Assembly: GCA_934591815.1 (NCBI GenBank)
Contig: CAKTPV010000021.1
Location: forward strand, 1 to 30,758
DNA from: an uncultured Oscillospiraceae bacterium
GTDB taxonomy: Bacteria > Bacillota > Clostridia > Oscillospirales > Oscillospiraceae
DNA: 30,758 nucleotides
Direction of reading: 5' to 3'
Position numbers and translations under genes: made by a program. The notes beneath the pieces were generated by a model that was given only the letters and a program-made list of their open reading frames with translations, searched no databases and was not told the origin of the DNA. Of this stretch, positions 1 through 8,248 are shown piece by piece (positions within the stretch are counted from its first letter, which is position 1; the number at the start of each line of letters is the position of its first letter).

Positions 1-6
1 GCTGTC

Positions 7-185
7 CTGACGGGGCGCCGGTGGGATTGCAGTGCGGACTAAGTGGCAGTCGGGTCTCACGGCGGGCAACACCGTGACGCGGCACCGAAGGGGAAACCGC
101 CTTTATCGGCGACGAGAGGTGTGCTGTGGGGAAATCCAACCCGTACCTAAGCCGCAAGATTTACTTCCGGAGCCGCCCTGTTCAG
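7..185 (+). ncRNA. structured RNA, possibly raiA-motif class
   Basis: No convincing coding frame covers this stretch, but it folds into a nested set of helices. The closing helix is 7-17 with 174-185 (11 pairs, one bulged U). It is extended by 18-21 with 167-170, then 33-37 with 152-156 and 51-55 with 139-143. Inside are a hairpin 57-62/72-77 and an arm 78-85/121-128 capped by 86-91/100-108. Three pairs are G-U only when read on the plus strand (12-179, 79-127, 81-125), which fixes the strand. Size and the multi-helix layout recall the raiA motif of Firmicutes; that family name is from memory and unverified. It could be a free RNA or the leader of the gene at 217. Its promoter lies outside the window. 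Confidence 0.6.
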
Positions 186-216
186 CATGACTATATGATA
201 ACGTGAGGTCGATCAC

Positions 217-765
217 TTGACGGACAAGGATAAAAAGAAGAAAAAGAAGCAGGGCAGCTGGCCCCTGCGGGTGTTTTTACTGGCCGTGGCACTCAGCGCC
301 GTGCTGAGCTTTTTCTCCTCCTCCGCACTGGAGGGGGCGGGCTACGCGGTGGCCATCATCGTGCTGGCGGTGTTCATCGGACTGGGCATCGTCTTCGACA
401 TGGTGGGCGTAGCTGTCACGGCGGCAGATCCCAAGCCCTTCCACTCCATGGCGGCCCATAAGGAAAAGGGCGGACGGGAGGCCATCCGCCTCTTGCAGAA
501 CGCCAATCAGGTCAGCTCTGTGTGCAACGACGTGGTGGGCGACATCTGCGGCATCGTCTCCGGCTCCACGGCGGCGGTGATCGTGGTGCAGCTCCAGCGG
601 GATTTCAGTACCACGTCCGTCCTGATCTCCATCGGCGTAACGGCGCTGATCTCCGGCATCACCATCGGCGGCAAAGCGCTGGGCAAATCGGTGGCCATCA
701 ACGACTGCACCAAGGTGGTGTACCGCGTGGCGCGGATCATGCATGCGCTGCATCTTTATCGCTGA
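217..765 (+). CDS. small integral membrane protein, CorB/DUF21-like
   Basis: A 182-residue protein with a lysine-rich cytoplasmic N-terminus (residues 4-11) and about four hydrophobic segments (roughly 16-37, 41-67, 108-127 and 131-152). The stretch after the second segment, with the D-M-V-G-V-A-V-T-A-A-D pattern and a following H-x-M-A-A motif, resembles the DUF21 part of CorB/CNNM-type Mg/Co efflux proteins. No CBS domains are attached, so this is at most the membrane module. The TTG start at 217 is preceded by GTGAGGT at 203-209; no better start is visible. It lies directly upstream of dxs and is probably its first operon partner. A transport role is inferred; only its membrane location is clear. 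Confidence 0.7.
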   Translation: MTDKDKKKKKKQGSWPLRVFLLAVALSAVLSFFSSSALEGAGYAVAIIVLAVFIGLGIVFDMVGVAVTAADPKPFHSMAAHKEKGGREAIRLLQNANQVSSVCNDVVGDICGIVSGSTAAVIVVQLQRDFSTTSVLISIGVTALISGITIGGKALGKSVAINDCTKVVYRVARIMHALHLYR

Positions 766-784
766 AAAAAGGGGCGTATATACG

Positions 785-2626
785 TTGATCTTGGAAACGA
801 TACATTCTCCGGCGGATGTGAAGCGTCTGACCGAAAAGCAAACAGAGCTGCTGTGCCTGGAGCTGCGGCAGTTTTTGGTAGAGCAGGTGTCCCGCACCGG
901 CGGGCATCTTGCGTCCAATTTGGGTGCGGTGGAGCTTACGGTGGCTATCCACCGCGTTTTTGATACCGCCACGGACAGGCTGGTGTTTGATGTGGGACAC
1001 CAGTGCTACGTCCACAAGGCGCTGACGGGGCGGCAGGAGTTGTTCGGCACTCTGCGGCAGTTTGAAGGGCTTTCCGGCTTTCCCAAGCCCTACGAGAGCG
1101 CACACGACGCCTTTGTGGCGGGACACGCCTCCAACTCGGTATCCGTGGCGCTGGGCATGGCGCGGGCGCGGACGCTGCAAAACCAGTCATACAGCGTGCT
1201 GGCGTTGATCGGTGACGGTGCGCTGGGCGGTGGTCTGAGCTTTGAGGGACTCAACGACGCGGGTGCCTCCGGCGAGCCGCTGATCGTGATCCTCAACGAT
1301 AACGGTATGTCCATCGACGCCAATGTGGGCGGTATGTCCCGCCATCTGGCACAGATGCGGACAAAGGCGGGCTACTACGAGTTCAAGAAGAAGTACCGGC
1401 AGGCGCTGGACGGCAGCAAGGCCGGACAGAAGCTGTACGAGCTGAGCCACGATGTGAAAACGGCGCTGAAGAAGTCGCTGCTGCCGGTCAGCACTGTGTT
1501 TGAGGACATGGGCTTTACCTACATGGGGCCGGTGGACGGGCACGATGTACGGGGGCTGACCGATATGCTGCGGGCGGCAAAGGAACTGAACCGCCCCGTG
1601 CTGCTGCATGTGCATACGAAAAAGGGCAAGGGCTATGCCCCGGCCGAGCAGGAGCCGGAGAAATTCCACGGGGTGTCCCCATTCGACCCGGTCACCGGCA
1701 AGTCCGCGCCGCCGTCACCGTCCTTTTCCTCGGTGTTCGGGAGCGAACTGGCTTCGCTGGCGTCCTCCGACCAGCGCATCTGCGCCATCACGGCGGCCAT
1801 GGCGGACGGTACGGGGCTGACGGGCTTTGCCAAAAACCATCCCCGACGCTTTTTTGACGTGGGCATTGCGGAGGGCCACGCCGTGGCCATGGCCGCGGGT
1901 ATGGCCAAGCAGGGGCTGCTGCCGGTCTTTGCAGTATATAACAGCTTCCTCCAACGTGGCTACGATATGCTGGTGCAGGACGTGTCACTGGACGATCTCC
2001 ATGTGGTGCTGGCGGTGGACCGCACCGGTCTGGTGGGGGCGGACGGTGAAACGCACCATGGCTGTATCGATTATCTGTCCCAGATCCCCGGTATGACCGT
2101 GTTCTGTCCCGCCAGCTTTTCGGAGCTGCGGCATATGCTCCGTGCGGCGCTGTACGACTGCAAGGGGCCTGCGGCGATCCGTTATCCCCGGGGCGGCGAA
2201 GGCGCCTACCGCGAGGACTGCGGCGATGCGGCGGTATCGGTGCTGCGGCAGGGAACAGATGCGTGCATCGTCACCTACGGCTTGCTGGTGAATCAGGCGC
2301 TGGAGGCGGCGGAGCGTTTGGCCAACGAGGGTATTGCGGTGCGCGTGGTGAAGCTGAACCGCGTGACGCCGCTGGAATGGAACGCGGTATGCGGCGCGCT
2401 GGACGGCGCATCGCGTCTGGTGGTGCTGGAGGATCAGCTGCGGCAGGGCTGCGTGGGCCAGCGTCTGGCTGCCGCACTGCTGGAGCGGAACGCCGCGCCG
2501 GAGAGACTGCGGCTGCTGAACGCCGGAGAGCGTCTGCCCGCACAGGGCGGCGTACAGCAGCTCTATCACGCGCTGGGACTGGATGCCGCCGGTGTGACGG
2601 CTGCTGTCAGGGAGGTGCTGGCATGA
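785..2626 (+). CDS. dxs: 1-deoxy-D-xylulose-5-phosphate synthase
   Basis: Condenses pyruvate and glyceraldehyde 3-phosphate to DXP, the first step of the MEP isoprenoid pathway and a branch to thiamine and pyridoxal; cytosolic and thiamine-diphosphate dependent. The N-terminal half has the G-G-H-L-A-S-N-L-G motif and the cofactor motif G-D-G at 143-145. The transketolase-like middle has G-I-A-E-G-H with the catalytic glutamate at 363, then D-R-x-G-L-V-G-x-D-G-x-T-H-H-G. At 613 residues it has the family's length. I chose the TTG at 785: AAAGGGG at 768-774 is well spaced, and the protein then begins I-L-E-x-I-H-S-P as in relatives. An ATG at 743 would overlap the upstream gene and add a non-family N-terminus. 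The stop overlaps tlyA's start (ATGA). Confidence 0.95.
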   Translation: MILETIHSPADVKRLTEKQTELLCLELRQFLVEQVSRTGGHLASNLGAVELTVAIHRVFDTATDRLVFDVGHQCYVHKALTGRQELFGTLRQFEGLSGFPKPYESAHDAFVAGHASNSVSVALGMARARTLQNQSYSVLALIGDGALGGGLSFEGLNDAGASGEPLIVILNDNGMSIDANVGGMSRHLAQMRTKAGYYEFKKKYRQALDGSKAGQKLYELSHDVKTALKKSLLPVSTVFEDMGFTYMGPVDGHDVRGLTDMLRAAKELNRPVLLHVHTKKGKGYAPAEQEPEKFHGVSPFDPVTGKSAPPSPSFSSVFGSELASLASSDQRICAITAAMADGTGLTGFAKNHPRRFFDVGIAEGHAVAMAAGMAKQGLLPVFAVYNSFLQRGYDMLVQDVSLDDLHVVLAVDRTGLVGADGETHHGCIDYLSQIPGMTVFCPASFSELRHMLRAALYDCKGPAAIRYPRGGEGAYREDCGDAAVSVLRQGTDACIVTYGLLVNQALEAAERLANEGIAVRVVKLNRVTPLEWNAVCGALDGASRLVVLEDQLRQGCVGQRLAAALLERNAAPERLRLLNAGERLPAQGGVQQLYHALGLDAAGVTAAVREVLA

Positions 2627-3441
2627 GTAAAAAAGTGAGATTGGATGTGCTTCTGGTGGAGCGCGGCCTGCTGGACAGCCGCCAGAAGGCACAGGCAAAT
2701 ATTATGGCGGGGCTTGTCTTCGTCAACGGACAGCGGGTGGACAAGCCCGGTACCGCCGTGGCGGAGGACGCACCTGTGGAGGTGCGCGGCCACGCGCTGC
2801 CCTACGTCAGCCGCGGCGGATTGAAGCTGGAAAAGGCCATGAAGACCTTTCCCATCACGCTGGCGGGAAAGACCTGCGCCGACATCGGCGCCTCCACCGG
2901 CGGCTTCACCGACTGTATGCTGCAAAACGGCGCATCTAAGGTTTATGCCGTGGATGTGGGGTATGGTCAGTTGGACTGGAAGCTCCGCAGCGACCCCCGA
3001 GTGGTGTGCCTGGAACGCACCAACGCTCGGTATCTGGATCGTGAGCAGATCCCGGATGAGCTGGATTTTGCGTCTATCGACGTGTCGTTCATCTCCTTGA
3101 AGTTGATCTTCCCGGCACTGTACGGTCTGCTGCGTCAGGACGGCGAGATCGCCTGCCTTATCAAGCCGCAGTTTGAGGCAGGACGGGAAAAGGTAGGGAA
3201 GAAGGGGGTCGTCCGCGACCCGAAGGTGCATCTGGAGGTGCTGGAAAACTTCCTGAACCATGCGAAGGATAATCACTTTACAGTGCTTGGTATCACATAT
3301 TCGCCGATCCGCGGACCGGAGGGGAATATCGAGTATCTGGGCTATCTGCGAAAGAGCGAGGAGCCAGACTGCATCCCCGACCTGACCGCACTGGTGGATG
3401 CCTCCCATGAGGAGTTGAAAGAGAGAAGGGACAACGAATGA
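2623..3441 (+). CDS. tlyA: TlyA family rRNA 2'-O-methyltransferase/hemolysin-like
   Basis: A 272-residue RNA methyltransferase of the TlyA type, which in characterised members methylates 2'-hydroxyls of 16S and 23S rRNA; the hemolysin name is historical. An S4 RNA-binding domain (about 4-62, V-R-L-D-V-L-L-V-E-R-G start) precedes a conserved Y-V-S-R-G-G-L-K-L linker and a Rossmann/FtsJ methyltransferase domain. The SAM-binding motif is D-I-G-A-S-T-G-G-F-T-D (about 86-96), followed by the Y-A-V-D-V-G-Y-G-Q-L strand. The frame stays open upstream inside dxs, but the ATG at 2623 gives the family N-terminus. It overlaps dxs and nadK by four bases each, so the three are translationally coupled. The exact rRNA targets in this organism are not known from sequence. 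Confidence 0.93.
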   Translation: MSKKVRLDVLLVERGLLDSRQKAQANIMAGLVFVNGQRVDKPGTAVAEDAPVEVRGHALPYVSRGGLKLEKAMKTFPITLAGKTCADIGASTGGFTDCMLQNGASKVYAVDVGYGQLDWKLRSDPRVVCLERTNARYLDREQIPDELDFASIDVSFISLKLIFPALYGLLRQDGEIACLIKPQFEAGREKVGKKGVVRDPKVHLEVLENFLNHAKDNHFTVLGITYSPIRGPEGNIEYLGYLRKSEEPDCIPDLTALVDASHEELKERRDNE

Positions 3442-4316
3442 AACGAGTGATCCTTTGCCCGAACCCCTATCGGGACGATGAGCTGACGGTGGCCAAGCGC
3501 TCCCGTGAGATTTTGGAGCATATCGGCTTTGAGACGGTGGTGTGCCTGCCCTTCAACCGGGAGGGCTACGGCGACCAGTTGGGTGTGCCGATCCGGCAAT
3601 TACAGCAGGAGATCAAGCGGGCCGACCTGCTCATCGCCTTTGGCGGCGACGGCACCATCCTGCATCTGGCCCGCACGGTGGCGCTGCACAACGTACCGGT
3701 GCTGGGCATCAATCTGGGCAGCCTCGGCTTTATGTCGGAGCTGGAGCCCAATGAACTGGAGCGGCTCAACGACCTGAAAAACTGGAATTTCTCCGTGGAA
3801 TCCCGGATGATGCTGGATGTGACGGTGCTGCGGGAGGGGAAGCTGGCGTACAACAATATTGCCCTGAACGACGCGGTGGTGTCCAAGGGGTCTGTGGCGC
3901 GGGTGGTTCGGCTGGATGTGTCCACGGAGGAGGGGCGGCTGACAAAGATCACCGGCGACGGCGGCATCGTCTCCACGCCTACCGGCTCCACGGGCTACTC
4001 CATGGCGGCGGGCGGCCCTATTGTGGAGCCTACGGCGCGAAATCTGCTGCTGACGCCGATCTGCCCCCACTCCACACGGGCCAGCAGCTATGTGCTGTCG
4101 CCGGATCACACCATTACCATCGAGGCGGCGGACGCCAATCGGAAGTTCGTCTATCTCTCCGTGGACGGCGGCAAGGCATTCTCCCTGAAAAACGGGGACA
4201 AGGTGCGGGTACGGCAGTCCAGATTCACCACAAAGCTGGTGCGGCTCTCCAAGAAGAGCTTCTGCGAGATACTGGATTCAAAAATGGGAATGGAGGCAGC
4301 CAAGCATGAAAAATGA
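3438..4316 (+). CDS. nadK: NAD(+) kinase
   Basis: Phosphorylates NAD to NADP, so it sets the NADPH pool for biosynthesis; cytosolic. At 292 residues it matches the family. Diagnostic motifs are G-G-D-G-T at 69-73 (catalytic Asp71), L-G-I-N-L-G-S-L-G-F-M-S-E, a N-D-A-V-V segment, and the T-P-T-G-S-T-G-Y-S-M-A-A-G-G-P loop that binds the substrate. The C-terminal domain carries the L-S-x-D-G-G-K-A-F pattern. The start overlaps the tlyA stop (ATGA), and the last eleven bases overlap argR, so it sits within the dxs-recN operon. Nothing unusual was seen. Confidence 0.95.
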   Translation: MKRVILCPNPYRDDELTVAKRSREILEHIGFETVVCLPFNREGYGDQLGVPIRQLQQEIKRADLLIAFGGDGTILHLARTVALHNVPVLGINLGSLGFMSELEPNELERLNDLKNWNFSVESRMMLDVTVLREGKLAYNNIALNDAVVSKGSVARVVRLDVSTEEGRLTKITGDGGIVSTPTGSTGYSMAAGGPIVEPTARNLLLTPICPHSTRASSYVLSPDHTITIEAADANRKFVYLSVDGGKAFSLKNGDKVRVRQSRFTTKLVRLSKKSFCEILDSKMGMEAAKHEK

Positions 4317-4758
4317 CCGTCAAACCATCCTGCTGGAGATCATTGAGCAGGAGGCTGTGGAGACGCAGGAGCAGCTGCTGCGCCTGTTGGCGGAGCGCGG
4401 CGTGAAATGCACGCAGGCCACCGTTTCCCGTGACATCAAGCAGCTCCATCTGGTGAAGGAGCCCACCGGACATGGGCGCTACCGCTACGCCGTGTCCGTG
4501 CAGAAAACGAAGCTGAACTTTGCCGAGAAGCTGCGCACGATCTTCCGGGAGTGCGTGCTGTCGGTGGCATCGGCGCAGAATCTGGTGGTGCTGAAGACCA
4601 TCGAGGGTATGGCGCAGGGCGCGGCCTTTGCGCTGGACAATATGGCGGAGACAGACATCGTGGGGACGCTGGCGGGTGACGACACCATTCTCCTGGTGTT
4701 CCACGACAACGCCCGCGCCGTAGATTTCTGCGAGCAGGTCAAGCAGATGCTCCGCTAA
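4306..4758 (+). CDS. argR: arginine repressor ArgR
   Basis: Arginine-sensing transcriptional regulator of arginine biosynthesis and catabolism genes, acting as a hexamer. The 150-residue protein has the usual two domains: an N-terminal winged helix (about 1-65) with the recognition-helix motif T-V-S-R-D-I around Ser41-Arg42, and a C-terminal oligomerisation and arginine-binding domain with the G-T-L-A-G-D-D-T pattern near residue 125. GGAGG inside the end of nadK serves as ribosome-binding site, and the two genes overlap by 11 bases. argR next to recN is a common Firmicutes arrangement, so its presence does not imply nearby arg genes; none are in the window. Confidence 0.94.
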   Translation: MKNDRQTILLEIIEQEAVETQEQLLRLLAERGVKCTQATVSRDIKQLHLVKEPTGHGRYRYAVSVQKTKLNFAEKLRTIFRECVLSVASAQNLVVLKTIEGMAQGAAFALDNMAETDIVGTLAGDDTILLVFHDNARAVDFCEQVKQMLR

Positions 4759-4779
4759 GGAGCGAGGGAGGAGAACGCC

Positions 4780-6456
4780 ATGCTGGAAGTGCTCCACATT
4801 GAGAATATCGCCATTATCGAGGAGGCGGACATCCGGTTCGAGCCGGGCTTCAACGCCCTGACCGGCGAGACGGGTGCGGGCAAGTCCATCGTCATCGACG
4901 CCCTCGGCGCTGTGCTGGGGCAGCGCGCCAGCCGCGAACTGATCCGCACCGGTATGGATAAAGCCTTTGTCAGCGCCGTGTTCTCCGGCGTGGATGCCTC
5001 TGTACCGGAGACGCTGGGCATTGCTCCGGAGGAGGACGGCTCACTGCTGCTGCAGCGGGAGATCCACGGCGACGGCAAAAACGTCTGCCGGGTGAACGGG
5101 CGGCCTGTAACGGTGGGGCAGCTGAAAACGCTGGGTGGCCGTCTGCTGAACATCCATGGCCAGCACGACGGGCAGCAGCTTTTGGACGAGGAACAGCACC
5201 TGCTGCTTCTGGACAGCTTCGGAAAGCTGGAAACCCTTATAAATGCGTATACTGAAAAGTATAAAGACTTTACAGATATTCAGAGGAAAATACAGTCGCT
5301 GGAAATGGATGAATCGGAAAAAGCCCGCCGGGTGGATACCCTGACGTACCAGATCGGCGAGCTGGAACGGGCGCAGCTCCGGGCCGGTGAGGAGGAGGAG
5401 CTTTCCGCTCGCCGCAATCTGCTGCGCAACGCGGAGAAGTTCATCTCCGCCGTCTCCGAGGCGGACTACGCCCTCAACGGGGACGACGGCGGCGACGGTG
5501 CGCTGGGGCTTCTGCGCCGGGCGCAGGACGCCATCGGCGCGGTGCGCCATCTGGACGAGGATTATGCCAAGCTCTATGAGCGCATAGAGGCGCTGTACAG
5601 CGAGGCCTATGACGTGGCGGCCACCATCGAGGACAAGCGGGAGGGCTTCGACTTCTCGCCCCACGAGCTGGACGATGTGGAGAGCCGCATGGACCAGCTG
5701 TACCGGCTGAAAAAGAAGTACGGCCCCAGTGTGGAGGATATGCTGGCCTATCTGGGGCGCTGCCGCGCCGAGCTGGAGCAGATCGAGTACGCCGGCGATA
5801 CACTGGCCCGCCTGGAGCAGGCGCGCGGCAAGGCGGAGAAGGCCGCTATGACCGCCGCACAGCAGCTCTCCGAGGGACGGCGGCAGGCAGCGGAGCGGTT
5901 GTCCGGCCAGATACTGGACGAGCTGCGGCAGCTGGATATGGGCAAGATCCGTTTCACCGTGGATATCGCGGAAAAGCCGCTGAGCGCCGACGGTATCGAT
6001 CAGGTGCGGTTTTTGATGTCCGCCAACGTGGGCGAGGAGCTGCGTCCCATCCACAAGATCGCCTCCGGCGGTGAGCTGGCCCGCATCATGCTGGCCATGA
6101 AGAACGTCTTGTCGGAGCAGGATATGGTGGGGACGATGGTGTTCGACGAGGTGGATACCGGCGTCAGCGGCCGCGCCGCCCAGAAGGTGGCGGAGAAGAT
6201 GGCCCGCGTCAGCCGCCGCAAGCAGGTGCTGTGTGTGACCCATCTGCCCCAGCTGGCTGCCATGGCGGATGTACATTTCTCCGTAGAAAAGGGCGAGAAG
6301 AACGGCCGCACCTACACGGCGGTGCGGCGGCTGGACAGGGAGCAGCGGCGGCAGGAGCTGGCGCGGCTCACCGGCGGCAGCCATGTGTCCCAGACCATGC
6401 TGAATGGAGCAGAGGAGCTGCTGGCCGAGGCGGAAAAGTTCCGCGCCGCCCTGTGA
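4780..6456 (+). CDS. recN: DNA repair protein RecN
   Basis: SMC-like ATPase acting early in double-strand break repair. The 558-residue protein begins L-x-I-E-N-I-A-I-I-E. Walker A is G-E-T-G-A-G-K-S at 29-36, and an H-G-Q-H-D-x-Q motif follows near 125-131. A long charged, coiled-coil middle (about 150-360) leads to the ABC signature S-G-G-E at 429-432 and Walker B with F-D-E at 455-457, then T-H-L-P-Q-L-A-A. The start has a strong GAGGGAGGAG site about 10 bases upstream. It ends the dxs operon. In many clostridia spoIVB and spo0A follow recN; here tyrS follows instead. Confidence 0.96.
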   Translation: MLEVLHIENIAIIEEADIRFEPGFNALTGETGAGKSIVIDALGAVLGQRASRELIRTGMDKAFVSAVFSGVDASVPETLGIAPEEDGSLLLQREIHGDGKNVCRVNGRPVTVGQLKTLGGRLLNIHGQHDGQQLLDEEQHLLLLDSFGKLETLINAYTEKYKDFTDIQRKIQSLEMDESEKARRVDTLTYQIGELERAQLRAGEEEELSARRNLLRNAEKFISAVSEADYALNGDDGGDGALGLLRRAQDAIGAVRHLDEDYAKLYERIEALYSEAYDVAATIEDKREGFDFSPHELDDVESRMDQLYRLKKKYGPSVEDMLAYLGRCRAELEQIEYAGDTLARLEQARGKAEKAAMTAAQQLSEGRRQAAERLSGQILDELRQLDMGKIRFTVDIAEKPLSADGIDQVRFLMSANVGEELRPIHKIASGGELARIMLAMKNVLSEQDMVGTMVFDEVDTGVSGRAAQKVAEKMARVSRRKQVLCVTHLPQLAAMADVHFSVEKGEKNGRTYTAVRRLDREQRRQELARLTGGSHVSQTMLNGAEELLAEAEKFRAAL

Positions 6457-6489
6457 TCGAGCGTAAATTGCCGTTATAGGAAATAATAG

Positions 6490-6517
6490 TTGACAAGCGG
6501 ATTTTTTCTGCTAAAAT
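6490..6517 (+). promoter_or_regulatory. sigma-A promoter of the tyrS T-box transcript
   Basis: TTGACA at 6490-6495 and TAAAAT at 6512-6517 are separated by 16 bases, with an extended -10 TG at 6509-6510. It lies just after recN and before the T-box leader, as expected for an independent tyrS transcript starting near 6524. Confidence 0.85.
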
Positions 6518-6540
6518 GGTTTCAACTTCATACTGCAACA

Positions 6541-6803
6541 GCGATGAAAGGAAGAAGTAGCACGTCTCAGCACCTGCAAAGAGAGCCTCCGGCCGGTGAA
6601 AGGAGGAGAGGGCGGGATCTGCGAATACATCCTGGAGCAGCCTCCTGAAGCCGTGTTGACGGCGCGTAGGGATGTGTCGGGTTCGCCCGTTACCGCGATA
6701 GGGTGTGTCAGCACCCGACGAGGCCGTGTCTGCGAGGGCGCGGCGAATATGAGGTGGTACCGCGATCTGATCGCCCTCTGTCGACAGGCAGGGGGCGTTT
6801 TTT
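6541..6803 (+). promoter_or_regulatory. tyrosine-specific T-box leader
   Basis: The leader senses uncharged tRNA-Tyr and controls read-through into tyrS. Stem I begins with GATGAAAGGAAGAAGTAG (6543-6560). The specifier codon is UAC (Tyr) at 6626-6628, within a G-A-A-U-A-C context. The T-box sequence AGGTGGTACCGCG lies at 6752-6764; its variable base U pairs with discriminator A73, which tRNA-Tyr carries. An intrinsic terminator follows at 6772-6803. The specifier, discriminator and downstream gene all agree. Confidence 0.93.
6772..6803 (+). terminator. T-box-regulated intrinsic terminator
   Basis: A hairpin pairing CGCCC (6772-6776) with GGGCG (6793-6797) and CTG (6778-6780) with CAG (6785-6787) is followed by six T at 6798-6803. 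It should form when tRNA-Tyr is charged. Confidence 0.85.
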
Positions 6804-6856
6804 CATCCCCCTGCGCAGGAAATGATACGAATATCAATAGAAAGGAAATGAAAAAC

Positions 6857-8083
6857 ATGGGAATTTATGAGGAACTGGTGGCCCGCGGCCTGATCGCGCA
6901 GGTCACCAACGAGGATGAGATCCGCGAGATGATCAACAACGGCAAGGCCACGTTCTACATCGGCTTTGACTGCACGGCGGATTCTTTGACGGCTGGACAT
7001 TTCATGGCTCTGACCCTGATGAAGCGTCTGCAAATGGCGGGCAACAAGCCCATCGCCCTGATCGGAGGCGGCACCACCATGATCGGCGACCCCTCCGGCC
7101 GTACCGATATGCGGAAGATGCTCACCAAGGAGGACATCGACCACAACGCCGAGTGCTTCAAGCGTCAGATGGAGCGGTTTATCGACTTCGGCGAGGGTAA
7201 GGCCATCATGCTCAACAACGCTGACTGGCTGCTGAAGCTGAACTATGTGGATCTGTTGCGAGAGGTGGGCGCGTGCTTCTCTGTGAACAATATGCTCCGC
7301 GCCGAGTGCTACAAGCAGCGCATGGAGAAGGGTCTGAGCTTCCTGGAGTTCAACTATATGATCATGCAGAGCTACGACTTCTACTATATGTTCCAGCACT
7401 ACGGCTGCAATATGCAGTTCGGCGGCAACGACCAGTGGAGCAATATGCTGGGCGGCACAGAGCTGATCCGCCGCAAGCTGGGTAAGGACGCCCACGCCAT
7501 GACCATCACCCTGCTGCTGAACTCCGAGGGCAACAAGATGGGTAAGACCGCCAAGGGCGCCGTGTGGCTGGATCCCAACAAGACCAGCCCCTTCGAGTTC
7601 TATCAGTACTGGCGCAACATCGATGACGCCGATGTGCTCAAGTGCATTCGGATGCTGACCTTCCTGCCGCTGGAGCAGATCGACGCCATGGCCGATTGGG
7701 AGGGCGCTAAGCTCAACGAGGCCAAGGACATCCTGGCCTATGAGCTGACCAAGCTGGTTCACGGTGAGGACGAGGCGGAAAAGGCCCGTCAGGCTTCCAA
7801 GGCACTGTTTTCCGGCGCCGGTGATACCGAGCATATGCCCACCACAGAGCTGACCAACGACGACTTCGGCGGCGGCGCCATCGACGTGCTGACGCTGCTG
7901 GTCAAGTGCGGTCTGGCTGCCTCCAAGGGTGAGGCTCGCCGTCTGGTGCAGCAGGGCGGTGTGACGGTCAACGACGAGAAGGTGTCCGCCATTGAGACGA
8001 CCTTCGGATGTGAGCAGTTCACCGGCGACGGCGTTATCATCAAGAAGGGCAAGAAGGTGTTCCACCGGGCTGTTCTGGTGTAA
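6857..8083 (+). CDS. tyrS: tyrosine-tRNA ligase
   Basis: Class I aminoacyl-tRNA synthetase charging tRNA-Tyr; cytosolic. The 408-residue protein has a Rossmann catalytic domain with the HIGH-like motif T-A-G-H at 45-48 and a KMSKS-like loop K-M-G-K-T at 227-231. The tyrosine pocket contains the Q-S-Y-D-F and G-G-N-D-Q-W-x-N segments. A C-terminal S4 RNA-binding domain spans about 338-400. I chose the ATG at 6857 because AAGGA at 6842-6846 is spaced ten bases from it. The in-frame ATG at 6848 is too close, and the frame upstream runs through the T-box. Regulation by tRNA-Tyr charging follows from the leader. Confidence 0.96.
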   Translation: MGIYEELVARGLIAQVTNEDEIREMINNGKATFYIGFDCTADSLTAGHFMALTLMKRLQMAGNKPIALIGGGTTMIGDPSGRTDMRKMLTKEDIDHNAECFKRQMERFIDFGEGKAIMLNNADWLLKLNYVDLLREVGACFSVNNMLRAECYKQRMEKGLSFLEFNYMIMQSYDFYYMFQHYGCNMQFGGNDQWSNMLGGTELIRRKLGKDAHAMTITLLLNSEGNKMGKTAKGAVWLDPNKTSPFEFYQYWRNIDDADVLKCIRMLTFLPLEQIDAMADWEGAKLNEAKDILAYELTKLVHGEDEAEKARQASKALFSGAGDTEHMPTTELTNDDFGGGAIDVLTLLVKCGLAASKGEARRLVQQGGVTVNDEKVSAIETTFGCEQFTGDGVIIKKGKKVFHRAVLV

Positions 8084-8115
8084 GAGCCTCCCCTGCATAA
8101 TAGCTTCAACGTCCC

Positions 8116-8144
8116 AAGAGGCCGCGGCAGTGCCGCGGCCTCTT
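8116..8144 (+). terminator. GC-rich inverted repeat after tyrS
   Basis: A 14-bp perfect stem, 8116-8129 with 8131-8144. No T-tract follows, so termination efficiency is uncertain; it may serve as an end-stabilising hairpin. Confidence 0.55.
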
Positions 8145-8183
8145 GTCATATCGGAATGATGGTGCACTCCCACAGAAAAGGAG

Positions 8184-8212
8184 TTGAACGCGGCGGGATT
8201 TTATATTATAAT
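8184..8212 (+). promoter_or_regulatory. sigma-A promoter upstream of queA
   Basis: TTGAAC at 8184-8189 and a consensus TATAAT at 8207-8212 with an optimal 17-base spacer. Transcription would start near 8219, about 30 bases before queA, and probably extends through tgt. Confidence 0.88.
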
Positions 8213-8248
8213 AAATCATTATTACTTTAGAAAATGAGAGATGTACAC

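Noticed and set aside
743..784. Earlier ATG start for dxs
   Set aside because: It overlaps the upstream gene, lacks a spaced ribosome-binding site, and adds 14 residues that do not belong to the Dxs N-terminus.
5041..6384. Long open frame antisense to recN (and similar ones antisense to dxs, tyrS, tgt, fba)
   Set aside because: High-GC genes commonly leave antisense frames open. The predicted proteins are rich in His, Arg and Gln with no motifs, and there are no starts with ribosome-binding sites.
6596..6856. N-terminal extension of tyrS
   Set aside because: The open frame passes through the T-box leader and its terminator; the ATG at 6857 has the right spacing and family start.
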